64,000 nt of DNA from Sinisalibacter aestuarii (GCF_027923545.1 NZ_BROH01000013.1:1-64000), one strand, 5' to 3'. Positions 1-8,801 are shown, counted from the first letter of the stretch. A program made the numbers and translations. Notes: generated by a model from the sequence alone, not told the origin.

Positions 1-120
1 GTTTTCCGGTTTTCCGGTTTTCCGGTTTTCCGGTTTTCCGGTTTTCCGGTTTTCCGGTTTTCCGGTTTTCCGGTTTTCCGGTTTTCCGGTTTTCCGGTTT
101 TCCGGTTTTCCGGTTTTCCG
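1..120. repeat. Perfect 8-bp tandem repeat array
   Basis: Fifteen uninterrupted copies of the octamer GTTTTCCG fill the first 120 bases, and the sequence then turns into unique DNA at 121. The array reaches the window edge, so its full length is unknown. Eight is not a multiple of three, and no reading frame across it is a credible gene. It could be a simple-sequence expansion, a protein-binding array, or an assembly-edge artefact. Confidence 0.95.
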
Positions 121-211
121 GTGAAAACTGGCCCTACATCATTGTTTGTCAATATATTTTCGCAAGACACGCAGATCGCAATCTGGCGGCCGAGGTCTGC
201 CCGGCGCTGCC

Positions 212-886
212 TCAATCGCGGTAGCCGCGCCCCAGCCGGGCCGGGTCGGCACCGGCCAGAAAGCGGGCCTGGCGCCAGAGATTTGCGCCTCCCTGACGCA
301 GCCATCCCCGGGCGAGGTAGCGCGCCGCGCCGGTCTCGGCCACCGCATCGAGCGGGCGCGCACGCGGCAGGCGGCGCATGAGCGCCATGTCTTCCATCAG
401 CGGAATGTCGGGGTAACCGCCGCCGGCCTCGTAATCCGCGCGCGAGACGAGCAGCCCCTGATCGCCGAAGGGCATCGAGACGGCCCGCGCGCGCAGATTG
501 GCCCAGCCCGCCACGAGGCGCGGCGCGAGGCCGGGGGCGGCGAAGCGCAGGCAAAAATAGCCCGGCGCCCCGCGCGCCATGCCCGCCTCCACCGCGCTGG
601 TCCAGCCGGGGGCGAGCCGCGTATCGGCATGGAGCACAAGAAGCCAGCCGCCGCTGGTGGCCGCCACCCCCCGGCGCAATTGCCCACCGCGCCCGGCGGG
701 GCCTTCGACCCAGATCGCACCCGCCGCCTGCGCGATGTCGCGGGTCGCGTCGACCGAGCCGCCATCGCTCACCACCAGTTCACGTACCAGCCCGGCCTCG
801 ACCCCGTCCATCAGCGCCGCGAGGCAGCCGGGCAGCACCGCCTCGGCGTTCAGCGTGGGGATCACGATCGACAACGGTGCGCGCAT
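212..886 (-). CDS. TIGR04283-type family 2 glycosyltransferase
   Basis: This 224-residue protein has a GT-A nucleotide-sugar transferase fold. The N-terminus has the beta-strand SIVIPTLN, then a DGGSVD turn near residues 41-46, and a metal-binding HAD motif at about 86-88 (the DXD equivalent). GDQGLLVSR and an acidic EDM at about 141-167 resemble the catalytic and acceptor region of GT2 enzymes. The short length and lack of membrane segments fit the TIGR04283 group, whose substrate is unsettled; some members were annotated as arsenosugar-related. It is divergent from ygfZ, with about 60 bp between the starts. The sugar and acceptor cannot be read from the sequence. Confidence 0.85.
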   Translation of the reverse strand: MRAPLSIVIPTLNAEAVLPGCLAALMDGVEAGLVRELVVSDGGSVDATRDIAQAAGAIWVEGPAGRGGQLRRGVAATSGGWLLVLHADTRLAPGWTSAVEAGMARGAPGYFCLRFAAPGLAPRLVAGWANLRARAVSMPFGDQGLLVSRADYEAGGGYPDIPLMEDMALMRRLPRARPLDAVAETGAARYLARGWLRQGGANLWRQARFLAGADPARLGRGYRD

Positions 887-947
887 CCTGGCTTCTCTCC
901 CGGCGATACAGGCCTATATAAGCGAGACAGGACCGAGGGGAAAACAA

Positions 948-1697
948 ATGGGCGAAACGCATCCGAACCGCACGATCATCCGCGTCACCGGCGAGGAGCG
1001 CGAGAGCTTTCTGCAAGGTCTCGTCTCGAACAACGTGACCGGGATCGGCGCATTGTCCTACGCCGCGCTGCTGACGCCGCAGGGCAAGTATATCGCCGAT
1101 TTCTTCCTGCTGCCGGAAGGCGACGGCATTTTGATCGACGTCCAGTCTGCGCTTGCCGGCGGGCTCGTCCAGAAGTTGAAAATGTATAAGTTGCGGGCGA
1201 AAGTTGAGCTTGAAATCACCAATAAATACGCGATTCGTGGTACTGGCGACAGACCCGAAGGCGCCCATGACGACCCCCGCCACCCTGCCCTTGGCTGGCG
1301 TCTTTACAGCGATACGCCCGGCGGTGACCCGGTGATCGACTGGGACGCGATCCGCGTTGCCCATTGCATACCCGAAACCGGGGTGGAGCTCGATGGCGAT
1401 GCCTATATCCTCGAAGCCGGGTTCGATCGGCTGCATGGCGTCGATTTCCGCAAGGGCTGCTATGTCGGCCAGGAGGTCACCGCCCGGATGAAGCACAAGA
1501 CAGCGCTGCGCAAGGGCTTCGTCACCGTCTCGGTCGAGGGCGATGCGGCGCCGGGCACGCCGGTGCTGACGGAGGACGGCAAAGAGGCCGGGCGGCTCAC
1601 CACCGTGTCGGGCGGCAAGGCCATCGCCTATCTGCGCTTCGACCGGGCCACCGGCCCGATGCGGGCCGGTGGCGCCACGGTGACATGGACGCCCTGA
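948..1697 (+). CDS. ygfZ: YgfZ-family folate-binding Fe-S cluster assembly protein
   Basis: The 249-residue protein belongs to the YgfZ/GcvT-like family, which uses a folate to help maintain certain iron-sulfur enzymes in the cytoplasm. The diagnostic motif KGCYVGQE lies at residues 169-176 and includes the conserved cysteine. The N-terminal segment with FLQGLVSNNV and LLTPQGKYIADF is also typical. The ATG at 948 follows a purine-rich GAGGGG stretch. An upstream in-frame extension exists but runs antisense through the glycosyltransferase, so it is not credible. The stop overlaps the next gene by 13 bp, implying co-translation with the kinase-like gene. Confidence 0.93.
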   Translation: MGETHPNRTIIRVTGEERESFLQGLVSNNVTGIGALSYAALLTPQGKYIADFFLLPEGDGILIDVQSALAGGLVQKLKMYKLRAKVELEITNKYAIRGTGDRPEGAHDDPRHPALGWRLYSDTPGGDPVIDWDAIRVAHCIPETGVELDGDAYILEAGFDRLHGVDFRKGCYVGQEVTARMKHKTALRKGFVTVSVEGDAAPGTPVLTEDGKEAGRLTTVSGGKAIAYLRFDRATGPMRAGGATVTWTP

Positions 1698-2488
1698 GCG
1701 CTGCCTGCACCGCGCTGCTCGGCAGCGCCCCCCGCAGCATTGAGGCATTGCATGGCGGCGATCTCTCCGAGGTATCCCGCGTCGTCCTGCAGGATGGCCG
1801 CACGCTCGTCGCCAAGGCCGGGCCGCTGGTGGCGCGCGAGGGCCGGATGCTCGCGGCGATCCGCGCGGCAGGTGCGCCCGTGCCGGAACTCTTTGGAGAA
1901 CAGGCGGGCATCCTTCTGATGGAAGCGCTCGACGCGGCGCCGGAAACACCGCGAAGCTGGCCACAATTCGGCGAGGATCTCGCCCGGCTGCACACCCATC
2001 GCGGCACGCAGAGCGGCTGGGCGGAAGACTACGCCTTCGGCACGGTGCCGATCGCCAATGCGCCGCTGGACGATTGGCCGCGGTTCTGGGCCGAGCGGCG
2101 GCTGCTGCCCTTCCTGCCGCATCTGCCGACCGCCCTCGCCCCCCGGCTGGAGCGTCTTTCCACCCGCCTCGCAGAGCGCCTGCCCGACACGGCCACCAGC
2201 CTGTTGCACGGCGATCTGTGGCGGGGCAACACGCTGGCGGGCCGCGGCGGGCGCATCCATCTGATCGACCCGGCGAGCTATTATGGCGATGGCGAGGTCG
2301 ATCTGGCCATGCTGCACCTGTTCGGCGGCCCCGGCCCCGGCTTTACAGAAGGCTACGGCCCGCTCGCCCCCGGCTGGCAGGCGCGGCGGGCGGTCTATTC
2401 CCTGTTTCCCGCGCTCGTCCACCTGCGCCTGTTCGGCGAGGGCTACCGGGGCATGGTGGAGCGGTTTCTCACCAACGCCGGGGCTTGA
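1685..2488 (+). CDS. Fructosamine kinase / ketosamine-3-kinase family protein
   Basis: This 267-residue protein has the aminoglycoside-phosphotransferase-like kinase fold of the fructosamine kinase family, which phosphorylates sugars on glycated proteins to help remove them. The catalytic loop HGDLWRGN is at 175-182, and the metal-binding IDPASYYGDGEVDLAM follows at about 194-209. An N-terminal lysine in LVAKAGP (about residue 44) fits ATP binding. The ATG at 1685 sits inside the end of ygfZ, which argues for translational coupling. A bidirectional terminator follows. Substrate is inferred from family only. Confidence 0.88.
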   Translation: MDALSAACTALLGSAPRSIEALHGGDLSEVSRVVLQDGRTLVAKAGPLVAREGRMLAAIRAAGAPVPELFGEQAGILLMEALDAAPETPRSWPQFGEDLARLHTHRGTQSGWAEDYAFGTVPIANAPLDDWPRFWAERRLLPFLPHLPTALAPRLERLSTRLAERLPDTATSLLHGDLWRGNTLAGRGGRIHLIDPASYYGDGEVDLAMLHLFGGPGPGFTEGYGPLAPGWQARRAVYSLFPALVHLRLFGEGYRGMVERFLTNAGA

Positions 2489-2520
2489 CCCGGGTTCGGT
2501 GCAAGAAACCAGCGCAACGA

Positions 2521-2547
2521 AAAAGGGCCCGGACCCCGGACCCTTTT
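2521..2547. terminator. Bidirectional intrinsic terminator
   Basis: AAAAGGG at 2521-2527 pairs with CCCTTTT at 2541-2547, and CCGG pairs inside the stem. The A-tract and T-tract serve both directions. It sits between the convergent kinase-like gene and efp, as expected for a shared terminator. Confidence 0.8.
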
Positions 2548-2570
2548 CCAGATCTCAACATGACGTTGCG

Positions 2571-3134
2571 TCAGGCGCGCTCGCTGTATTCCATCGTTTC
2601 GGTATTGACCACGATCGCCTCGCCGGGGCCGACGAAGGGCGGCACCGTGACGCGCACGCCGTTATCGAGCACGGCCGGTTTGAAGCTGTTGGCGGCGGTC
2701 TGCCCCTTCACCACCGGCTCGGTCTCGGCGATGGTGCAGGTCACCTTCTGCGGCAGGGTCGCGCTCAGCGCCTCGTGCTCGTGGAACTCGACCACGATGG
2801 TCATGCCGTCCTGCAGGAAGGGGCGGCGGTCGCCGAGGATATCGGCGGGCAGCTCGACCTGATCGAAGGTCTCGGTGTCCATGAAGGTGAGCATGCCGTC
2901 GCTCTCGTAGAGAAACTGCATATCCTTCTGCTCAAGCCGCACACGCTCGACCTTGTCGGCGGAGCGGAAGCGTTCGTTGAGCTTGGAGCCGTTGCGCAGG
3001 TTTTTCATCTCGACCTGAGCGAAAGCACCGCCTTTGCCGGGCTTCACATGGTCGACTTTGACCGCGACCCAGAGGCCGTCATTATGCTCCAGCACGTTGC
3101 CGGGGCGGATTTCGTTACCGTTGATTTTGGGCAT
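2571..3134 (-). CDS. efp: Translation elongation factor P
   Basis: EF-P binds between the P and E sites of stalled ribosomes and relieves arrest at polyproline stretches. The protein has the usual length of 187 residues and three-domain layout. It starts [14 protein letters not shown], with the exposed domain-I loop VKPGKGGAF. The residue normally modified is Lys34, which is present. The C-terminus [10 protein letters not shown] is typical. The ATG at 3134 is chosen because it gives the canonical N-terminus; a 36-codon upstream extension has no family match. No modifying enzyme (EpmA/EpmB or EarP) is nearby. Confidence 0.97.
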   Translation of the reverse strand: MPKINGNEIRPGNVLEHNDGLWVAVKVDHVKPGKGGAFAQVEMKNLRNGSKLNERFRSADKVERVRLEQKDMQFLYESDGMLTFMDTETFDQVELPADILGDRRPFLQDGMTIVVEFHEHEALSATLPQKVTCTIAETEPVVKGQTAANSFKPAVLDNGVRVTVPPFVGPGEAIVVNTETMEYSERA

Positions 3135-3353
3135 TGTGGCAAAACCGTGGCGAAAGGTTGATGTTGAATTGGCCGCACCTATATCTTGCCGGTTCGCCCC
3201 TGGCAAGCAGACCAGATATCGTGCCGCCACCGGCTCAGCCATGCACCTGGCGCATGGCAGTCATGCGTTCAGGGGGATACCGAATCGGCTGGGAAAGGCC
3301 ATATTGGCCAGCACGCCCGAAAGCACAAGAGCAAGAAAAACGAAGGACGCAGA

Positions 3354-3674
3354 ATGTTCGACACTGTAGACGGTACCGCGTTCAACCACGAACAGGGCAA
3401 TCGCTCGCGCAAACTCTTCGCCGCCGTGGTTCTGGCCGCGCTGGACGATGCGATCGCGGATGACAAGAAATACGGCAACGGCCCCGACCAGATCGCCCGC
3501 TGGGCGCGCTCGCGCGATGGCCGTGAAGTTCTTTCCTGCGCCGGGATCGACCCGAACGAGCGCGTGGTGAAAGGGCTGATGGAATTCGTCTCGAAGGGGG
3601 TTCGCACCTCCGTCGCGCTGTCGCGCGAAGAGAGCGAGCGCCGTCATGCCGCCGAGGCTGCCGAAGCCGCCTGA
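3354..3674 (+). CDS. DUF6280 family small conserved protein
   Basis: The 106-residue soluble protein begins MFDTVDGTAFNHEQGNRSRK and ends in an alanine/glutamate-rich helix. I recognise it as the small DUF6280-type family seen in Rhodobacterales, with no established function. It has no signal peptide and no membrane segment. AAGGACGC just before the ATG at 3354 acts as ribosome-binding site. It is monocistronic: divergent from efp and followed by a strong terminator at 3699-3728. Confidence 0.8.
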   Translation: MFDTVDGTAFNHEQGNRSRKLFAAVVLAALDDAIADDKKYGNGPDQIARWARSRDGREVLSCAGIDPNERVVKGLMEFVSKGVRTSVALSREESERRHAAEAAEAA

Positions 3675-3698
3675 CCCTGTTCACAGGTTGTAAGAAAA

Positions 3699-3728
3699 GC
3701 GCGCCCCTCGCGGGCGCGTTTTTCTTTT
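3699..3728 (+). terminator. Intrinsic terminator
   Basis: CGCGCCC at 3700-3706 pairs with GGGCGCG at 3712-3718 around a five-base loop, followed directly by a T-rich run TTTTTCTTTT. It lies 25 bp after the DUF6280 gene. Confidence 0.88.
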
Positions 3729-3751
3729 GCGCCGCCGCCGGCGCGGCACGG

Positions 3752-4570
3752 TCACGCCCTGCCCTGACCGATGTCGTCCACCGCGCGCTTCAGCGCCAGG
3801 CGGTCGAGGCTCTCGACCGGCAGGCTGATGAAGGCGGTGATCCGGTTGCGCAGCATCCGGTATGCCTCGGAAAAGGCAAGCCGCCGCTCCGCCTCGTTGC
3901 CCGTTTCGATCACCGGATCGGGCAGGCCCCAATGCGCGGTGACCGGCTGACCGGGCCAGACCGGGCAAGGCTCCGCCGCCGCCTTGTCGCAGACGGTGAA
4001 AACGAAATCCATCTGCGGCGCTTCCGGCCCGGCGAACTCGTCCCAGCTTTTCGCCCGCAGGGCGCCAAGGTCATGGCCAAGCCCGCGCAGCAGATCGAGC
4101 GTATAGGGATGCGGCCCGCCGCGCGGGGTGGACCCCGCCGAATAGGCCCGGAACCGCCCTGCCCCCTCGGCGTTCAGGATCGCCTCGGCGATCAGCGAGC
4201 GCGCCGAATTGCCGGAGCACAGAAACAGCACGTTGCGGGCAGCGGGCATCAGGTAATCCTCCGTCGATGGCGCGCACAGCTCGGGCTGGCCGCCACAACA
4301 ATCCTCGGTGAGATAGTCGATAAGCCCCCGCACCCCGCTCATATCGGCAACGTAGCGGTTGGCACGCCCCTCACGCTGCGCCACCACCAGCCCCGCCTGC
4401 GCCAGCACCGACAGCGCGACAGACATCGTGTTGTCGCGCACCCCGAGGCTCGCGGCGATCTCGCCCACATTCATCCCCTCCGGCCCCGCCTTCACCAGCA
4501 GGCGAAAGGCGTCGATCCGGGTTTGCTGACCGAGGGCGGCGAAGGCGGCGAGGGCATGATTCGTATCCAT
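3752..4570 (-). CDS. ArsR-type regulator fused to arsenate reductase (LMW phosphatase fold)
   Basis: This 272-residue protein joins two domains. Residues 1-90 are an ArsR-type winged helix (LGQQTRIDAFRLL, then the recognition region DNTMSVALSVLAQAGLV). Residues about 112-250 are a low-molecular-weight phosphatase/ArsC domain with the P-loop CSGNSARS at 118-125 (CX5R). The linker carries a cysteine cluster, CCGGQPELC, at 91-99, a plausible arsenite-sensing site. A second cysteine pair, CDKAAAEPC, follows in the ArsC part and could be the resolving thiols. Such fusions are known. No arsenite efflux gene (arsB/acr3) is adjacent. It is divergent from cobQ across an AT-rich gap with a candidate operator. 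Confidence 0.9.
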   Translation of the reverse strand: MDTNHALAAFAALGQQTRIDAFRLLVKAGPEGMNVGEIAASLGVRDNTMSVALSVLAQAGLVVAQREGRANRYVADMSGVRGLIDYLTEDCCGGQPELCAPSTEDYLMPAARNVLFLCSGNSARSLIAEAILNAEGAGRFRAYSAGSTPRGGPHPYTLDLLRGLGHDLGALRAKSWDEFAGPEAPQMDFVFTVCDKAAAEPCPVWPGQPVTAHWGLPDPVIETGNEAERRLAFSEAYRMLRNRITAFISLPVESLDRLALKRAVDDIGQGRA

Positions 4571-4583
4571 ATCTCATCATTTA

Positions 4584-4608
4584 TTGATATATTGATTTTC
4601 CGTCAATC
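4584..4608. promoter_or_regulatory. Candidate ArsR-type operator
   Basis: The AT-rich gap between the ArsR-ArsC fusion and cobQ contains ATTGA (4592-4596) and its inverted mate TCAAT (4604-4608), separated by 7 bp, with a further ATTGAT copy at 4584-4589. ArsR-family operators are commonly short interrupted palindromes of this kind near their own promoter. Function is inferred from position and symmetry only. Confidence 0.45.
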
Positions 4609-4661
4609 GCCTTTCTCCCCCGCCGGCGCGGCGATAGGATCGCGCCGACGAGGGAGGCCCC

Positions 4662-6107
4662 ATGGCACGATCCATCATGATCCAGGGCGCGGGCTCGAAT
4701 GTGGGCAAATCGCTCATCGTCGCCGGGCTGGCGCGGGCCTATACGCTGCGGGGCCTCAGCGTGGCGCCGTTCAAGCCGCAGAACATGTCCAACAATGCCG
4801 CCGTCACCGCCGATGGCGGCGAAATCGGGCGGGCGCAGGCGCTGCAGGCGCGTGCCGCCCGGCGCGATCCGGTGGTGGACATGAACCCGGTACTGCTGAA
4901 ACCCGAAACCGATACCGGCGCGCAGGTGATCGTGCAGGGCCAGCGCTTCGCCACGCTGAAGGCGCGCGACTACGGCAAGGCCAAGGCCGAACTACTGCCC
5001 CGGGTGATGGAGAGCTTCACCCGGCTGTCGCACAGCGCCGATCTGGTGCTGGTCGAGGGCGCGGGCAGCCCCGCCGAGATCAACCTGCGGGCGGGCGACA
5101 TTGCCAATATGGGCTTTGCCGAGGCGGCGAATGTGCCCGTCGTGCTGGTGGGCGATATCGACCGGGGCGGCGTGATCGCCCAGCTCGTCGGCACCAATGC
5201 GATCCTGCCGGCGCAGGATCGTGACCGGATAAAAGCCTATATCGTCAACAAGTTCCGAGGCGATGTTACGCTCTTCAACGAGGGGCTGGGCGAGATTTCG
5301 CAGCGCACGGGCTGGCGGCCTCTGGGGGTTCTGCCATGGTTCTCCGAGGCGTGGAAGCTGCCCGCTGAAGATGTGATGGACCTTGCCCGCCCACGCCCCG
5401 GCGGGGCGTTCAGAGTGGCGGTGCCACGCCTCAGCCGGATCGCGAATTTTGACGATCTCGACCCGCTCGCCGCCGAACCGGGGGTGCAGGTGGAGATGAT
5501 CGGGCCCGGACGCCCGCTGCCCGGCAACGCCGATCTGGTGCTGATCCCCGGCAGCAAGAACACCATGGCCGACCTTGCCGATTTCCGCCGTCAGGGCTGG
5601 GATATCGACCTCGCCGCCCATATGCGGCGCGGCGGGCATGTGCTGGGGATCTGCGGCGGCTACCAGATGCTCGGCGCCGAGATTGCCGACCCGGAAGGGA
5701 TCGAGGGCGCGCCGGGCCATATGCCCGGGCTGGGGCTGCTCGACGTTGCCACGGTGCTGGAACCGGCCAAGACGCTGGCGCTCACCGCCGCCACCTACCT
5801 GCCGACCGGAGATGCGGTGGAAGGCTACGAAATCCACCTTGGCCGCACCGAGGGGCCGGACTGCGCCCGCGCCTGGCTGGGCCTGGGCGAGCGCCGAGAC
5901 GGGGCCGCCAGCCCGGACGGGCGGATCATGGGCACCTATCTGCACGGACTGTTCGCCTCAGACGCCTTCCGCCGCGCCTTTCTTGCCCGGCTGGGCGCGC
6001 CGGTGTCGGATACCAGCTATGACGCGGGCGTGGAAGCCGCGCTGGATGCGCTCGCGGCGCATCTGGAGACACATCTGGACCTTGACGCGCTGCTGGCGCT
6101 GGCCTGA
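4662..6107 (+). CDS. cobQ: Cobyric acid synthase CobQ
   Basis: CobQ uses glutamine and ATP to amidate adenosylcobyrinic acid a,c-diamide at positions b, d, e and g, giving adenosylcobyric acid. The 481-residue protein shows an N-terminal dethiobiotin-synthetase-like P-loop GAGSNVGKS at 9-17, then [14 protein letters not shown]-terminal class I glutamine amidotransferase domain follows, with nucleophile Cys331 in GICGGYQML and catalytic His428 in [16 protein letters not shown] upstream of the ATG supports the start. No other cobalamin gene is in the window, so it appears as a detached cob gene, which is common in Rhodobacterales. Confidence 0.96.
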   Translation: MARSIMIQGAGSNVGKSLIVAGLARAYTLRGLSVAPFKPQNMSNNAAVTADGGEIGRAQALQARAARRDPVVDMNPVLLKPETDTGAQVIVQGQRFATLKARDYGKAKAELLPRVMESFTRLSHSADLVLVEGAGSPAEINLRAGDIANMGFAEAANVPVVLVGDIDRGGVIAQLVGTNAILPAQDRDRIKAYIVNKFRGDVTLFNEGLGEISQRTGWRPLGVLPWFSEAWKLPAEDVMDLARPRPGGAFRVAVPRLSRIANFDDLDPLAAEPGVQVEMIGPGRPLPGNADLVLIPGSKNTMADLADFRRQGWDIDLAAHMRRGGHVLGICGGYQMLGAEIADPEGIEGAPGHMPGLGLLDVATVLEPAKTLALTAATYLPTGDAVEGYEIHLGRTEGPDCARAWLGLGERRDGAASPDGRIMGTYLHGLFASDAFRRAFLARLGAPVSDTSYDAGVEAALDALAAHLETHLDLDALLALA

Positions 6108-6112
6108 CGGGA

Positions 6113-7255
6113 TTACTCGAAATCCTGCAACGACAGCGCGCGGGCGATCTCGCGGCGGACCATACGGCGCACATTGAGCGTGATCCGCTCGCCGATGCTG
6201 CCCTGCAACTCCTCGCGCACCATCCGCGCCACCATCTCGCGCAAAGCCTCCTCGTCGATCACCGCTTCGACATCGGCATCGCTGAGCGCCGCCGGCGCGG
6301 GATCGTAGACATCTTCCCAGGCGTGATCCTCGCCCTCCGCGGCAATAGCCGCCGCGCCATCGTCGTCCTGCGCCGACCCGGGGGCGAGATCAAGGATTTC
6401 GGCGGTGGCCTCCGGTTCGGCTTCGGCCAGTTCCGGCTCCGGGGCCGCTTCGGCGGCAACCTCCTCCTCCGGGATGGCTTCAGCCGTAGCCTCCGGCTCC
6501 GGGATGGCTTCGGCAGCCGCCTCCGGCTCCGTCGGCACGGCGGCGGTGAAAGCGGCGATCTCGGCCCCCTCCTCCTCGTCCGCCGTCTGCGGGGCGATTT
6601 CCTCATCCGCTTCCAGCTCGATCATCGGCGCGTCGGGTACGGGGTCTTCGGCCTCGGTCGCCGGCTCTGGCGCCTCGGCCTCTGCGGCCTGCGCCACCGG
6701 CTCTGGCGCCTCGGCCTCTGCGGCCTGCACCACCGGCTCTGGCGCCTCGGCCTCTGCGGCCTGCGCCACCGGCTCCTCCTGCGCGGCCCCGGCTTCCGAC
6801 TCAGCCTCGGCTTCCGCCGGTGCGCCGTGATGGTGGAAGACGAATTCGTCGGGGATCTCGTAGCCCAGCTCGCTGCCGTCCGGCTCGAACTCCGCCGCGC
6901 TCTGCGCCACGACCTCTTCAAGCTCCGCGATGCGCTGCTCCAGCGGGCTTTGGGCACGGCCCGCGCCGCCCTTGTCCGAGGCGCTGGCCTCGCCCTCGCT
7001 GGCGGCATCGACATTGGCCGCTTCGACCACATGCGCCACCGCTTCTTCCGGCGAAACCGCTGTATCCCCGGCATCCTCGGCCGGCGCTTCGGCCTCGTCC
7101 GTCTCGTCGACGCGGAAAGCCGGCGTCAGCACCAGCTTGCCCGTCTCCCCGGCGGGCGCCGCGTCGCGCCGCAACGCATTGGCGTTTTCCGAGACCAGCC
7201 GCCGGATCGACGAGAGCACATCTTCGATTTCCGCTTTCGATACCGGTTCGGACAT
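6113..7255 (-). CDS. PopZ-like acidic protein (DUF2497-like architecture)
   Basis: The 380-residue protein has a short N-terminal helix KAEIEDVLSSIRRLVSE (7-23), a very acidic, proline- and alanine-rich disordered middle of about 300 residues, and a basic amphipathic C-terminus (about 340-380, with MVARMVREELQ). This three-part plan matches PopZ of Caulobacter, whose helix reads MEEILASIRRI. PopZ forms a polar condensate that tethers the centromere-ParB complex. The gene follows tolC and pcm, an order I recall for popZ in other Alphaproteobacteria. The middle includes three 12-residue repeats. The ATG at 7255 is chosen because it places the helix at the N-terminus. The PopZ role is inferred. 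Confidence 0.6.
   Translation of the reverse strand: MSEPVSKAEIEDVLSSIRRLVSENANALRRDAAPAGETGKLVLTPAFRVDETDEAEAPAEDAGDTAVSPEEAVAHVVEAANVDAASEGEASASDKGGAGRAQSPLEQRIAELEEVVAQSAAEFEPDGSELGYEIPDEFVFHHHGAPAEAEAESEAGAAQEEPVAQAAEAEAPEPVVQAAEAEAPEPVAQAAEAEAPEPATEAEDPVPDAPMIELEADEEIAPQTADEEEGAEIAAFTAAVPTEPEAAAEAIPEPEATAEAIPEEEVAAEAAPEPELAEAEPEATAEILDLAPGSAQDDDGAAAIAAEGEDHAWEDVYDPAPAALSDADVEAVIDEEALREMVARMVREELQGSIGERITLNVRRMVRREIARALSLQDFE
6661..6768. repeat. Three 36-bp tandem repeats inside the PopZ-like gene
   Basis: Three near-identical 36-bp copies start at 6661, 6697 and 6733. They encode a 12-residue unit of the form (A/V)QAAEAEAPEP(V/A) in the acidic linker. The copies differ by only one or two bases, so copy number could vary between strains without breaking the frame. 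Confidence 0.93.
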
Positions 7256-7359
7256 ATGCTCGACCTCTTTTCTTGGCTTGAAATGCAGAATAGCCAGCCC
7301 GCTGAGATCACACAACGGTCTGGCTAAGGAATCGTTACCGCAGCAGCGGGTTGGCGCGT

Positions 7360-8748
7360 TTATTTGCGGCCAAGAGCCTCCAGCATCGAATCGAGGCGTT
7401 CGCCCTGCGGGCTGATATCGAAAACCGGCGCACCCTTGACCGCGTTGTAATAGGCTTCCGGGTCATACGTGGCGATGCCGAGTTTGAGGTGCTCGACGGT
7501 CAGCAGGCCCATCGCCGACAGCAGGTTATATATCGCGAGATACTGGTTGGATTGCGCCGTGATCCGGTTGGCCTGCGCGTCGAGCAGATCCTGCTCGAAG
7601 GTCAGCACTTCCAGCGTGGTGCGCGCGCCCAGCGTCGCCTCTTCCCGCGCGCCGCGCAGGGCGACGGTGGAGGCGCGAATCTGCTGGTCGGTGGCCTGCA
7701 GGCTCGCGGTGGCCACCGCAAGCTGCGCCCAGGCATTGGCCACGCTCTGCTCGACCCCCTGCACCGAAACGTGCAGCGCCGCGCGCGAAGCCTCGACCTG
7801 CGCCCGCGCCTGGCGGTAGAGCGCCGACAGCCGGCCACCCTGATAGATCGGACCCGACACCGAGACGCCCACCGAGGCGGTGGTGTTATCGGGGCCGGAA
7901 ACGAAGTTGCGCGCCACCGAGGTATTGGCCGTCACCGTGGGATACATGCCGCGCCGGGCGATCTCGGTGGAGATCTCCGCCACTTTCACAGAACGCTGCG
8001 CCGAGAGCACATCGGGGTGGCGGGTGCGGGCGAGCGATTTGGCCTCGTCGAGCGAACGGGCCGTCATCGGCGCCGCCGGCGGCACCTGCAGGCCGTTGGG
8101 GTAGTGCCCGACAGCGGCCTTGTATTCTTCACGCGCGATCATCAGCTGGCCCCGGGCCGCGGCCTCGGAGCTCCTGGCGGCGGCGAGCGCGGCCTCGGCG
8201 AGCGACACGTCGGTCTGGGTGATCTCGCCCACTTCGAAGCGATCGCGCGCGGCGCGCAGCTCTTCGGTGATCACGCGCACGTTGTTTGCCTGAAGCATCG
8301 CCGTTTCATGCGCCGAGCGCACGTCAAGGAAAGCGCTGACCGCGCGCAGCAATACCTGCTGTTCGACGCTGACAAGCGTGTCGCGCGCCATCATCACGTT
8401 TTCACGGGCGAGGTCGATATTGAGCTGCGAGCGGCCGAAATCGTAGATCGTCAGGCTGGACGAGAGCGTTGCCGCCGCGGTCGCGGCGGTGACGGTGGCG
8501 AGCGTGGTTTCGGTCATCCGCCAGTTGCCGCTGAGCGCGTAGTTGAAGGCCGGGCGAGTCGCCGCCACGGCGATGGCCACGCCTTCATCCTGGGCGCGCA
8601 GAAGCGCACGGCGCTGCTCAAGCAGGCCCGAGCTGCGATAGGCCGAAACGAGCGCGTCCGACAGCGTTTCCGCGGCGGCGGCGAGCGGCGCAAGGGCAAG
8701 GGCCGATGCAAGGGCCACCCCGACAATGGATCGTTTCAGTACACGCAT
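7360..8748 (-). CDS. tolC: TolC-family outer-membrane efflux channel
   Basis: The 462-residue protein is an outer-membrane factor forming the trimeric channel used by type I secretion and RND/ABC efflux. A signal peptide covers about residues 1-26 (MRVLKRSIVGVALASALAL...AAAAETL). Long coiled-coil-like heptad stretches and the duplicated ETLSDALVSAYRSS / DEAKSLARTRHPDV helical pattern are typical. The ATG at 8748 places the signal peptide correctly; an alternative start 8 codons upstream is less likely. It lies 53 bp downstream of pcm on the same strand, so the two are probably co-transcribed. Confidence 0.92.
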   Translation of the reverse strand: MRVLKRSIVGVALASALALAPLAAAAETLSDALVSAYRSSGLLEQRRALLRAQDEGVAIAVAATRPAFNYALSGNWRMTETTLATVTAATAAATLSSSLTIYDFGRSQLNIDLARENVMMARDTLVSVEQQVLLRAVSAFLDVRSAHETAMLQANNVRVITEELRAARDRFEVGEITQTDVSLAEAALAAARSSEAAARGQLMIAREEYKAAVGHYPNGLQVPPAAPMTARSLDEAKSLARTRHPDVLSAQRSVKVAEISTEIARRGMYPTVTANTSVARNFVSGPDNTTASVGVSVSGPIYQGGRLSALYRQARAQVEASRAALHVSVQGVEQSVANAWAQLAVATASLQATDQQIRASTVALRGAREEATLGARTTLEVLTFEQDLLDAQANRITAQSNQYLAIYNLLSAMGLLTVEHLKLGIATYDPEAYYNAVKGAPVFDISPQGERLDSMLEALGRK

Positions 8749-8801
8749 TACGCTTCGTCCTTGTCCTGCCACGCGGCGTGGGCCGCTGTTATCGTTGTCG
8801 C

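Noticed and set aside
1-120. CRISPR array
   Set aside because: The 8-bp units are contiguous with no spacers, so it is a simple tandem repeat.
6323-7327. Long plus-strand open frame over the PopZ-like gene
   Set aside because: It is the antisense shadow of the repetitive acidic gene. It lacks a ribosome-binding site and a domain.
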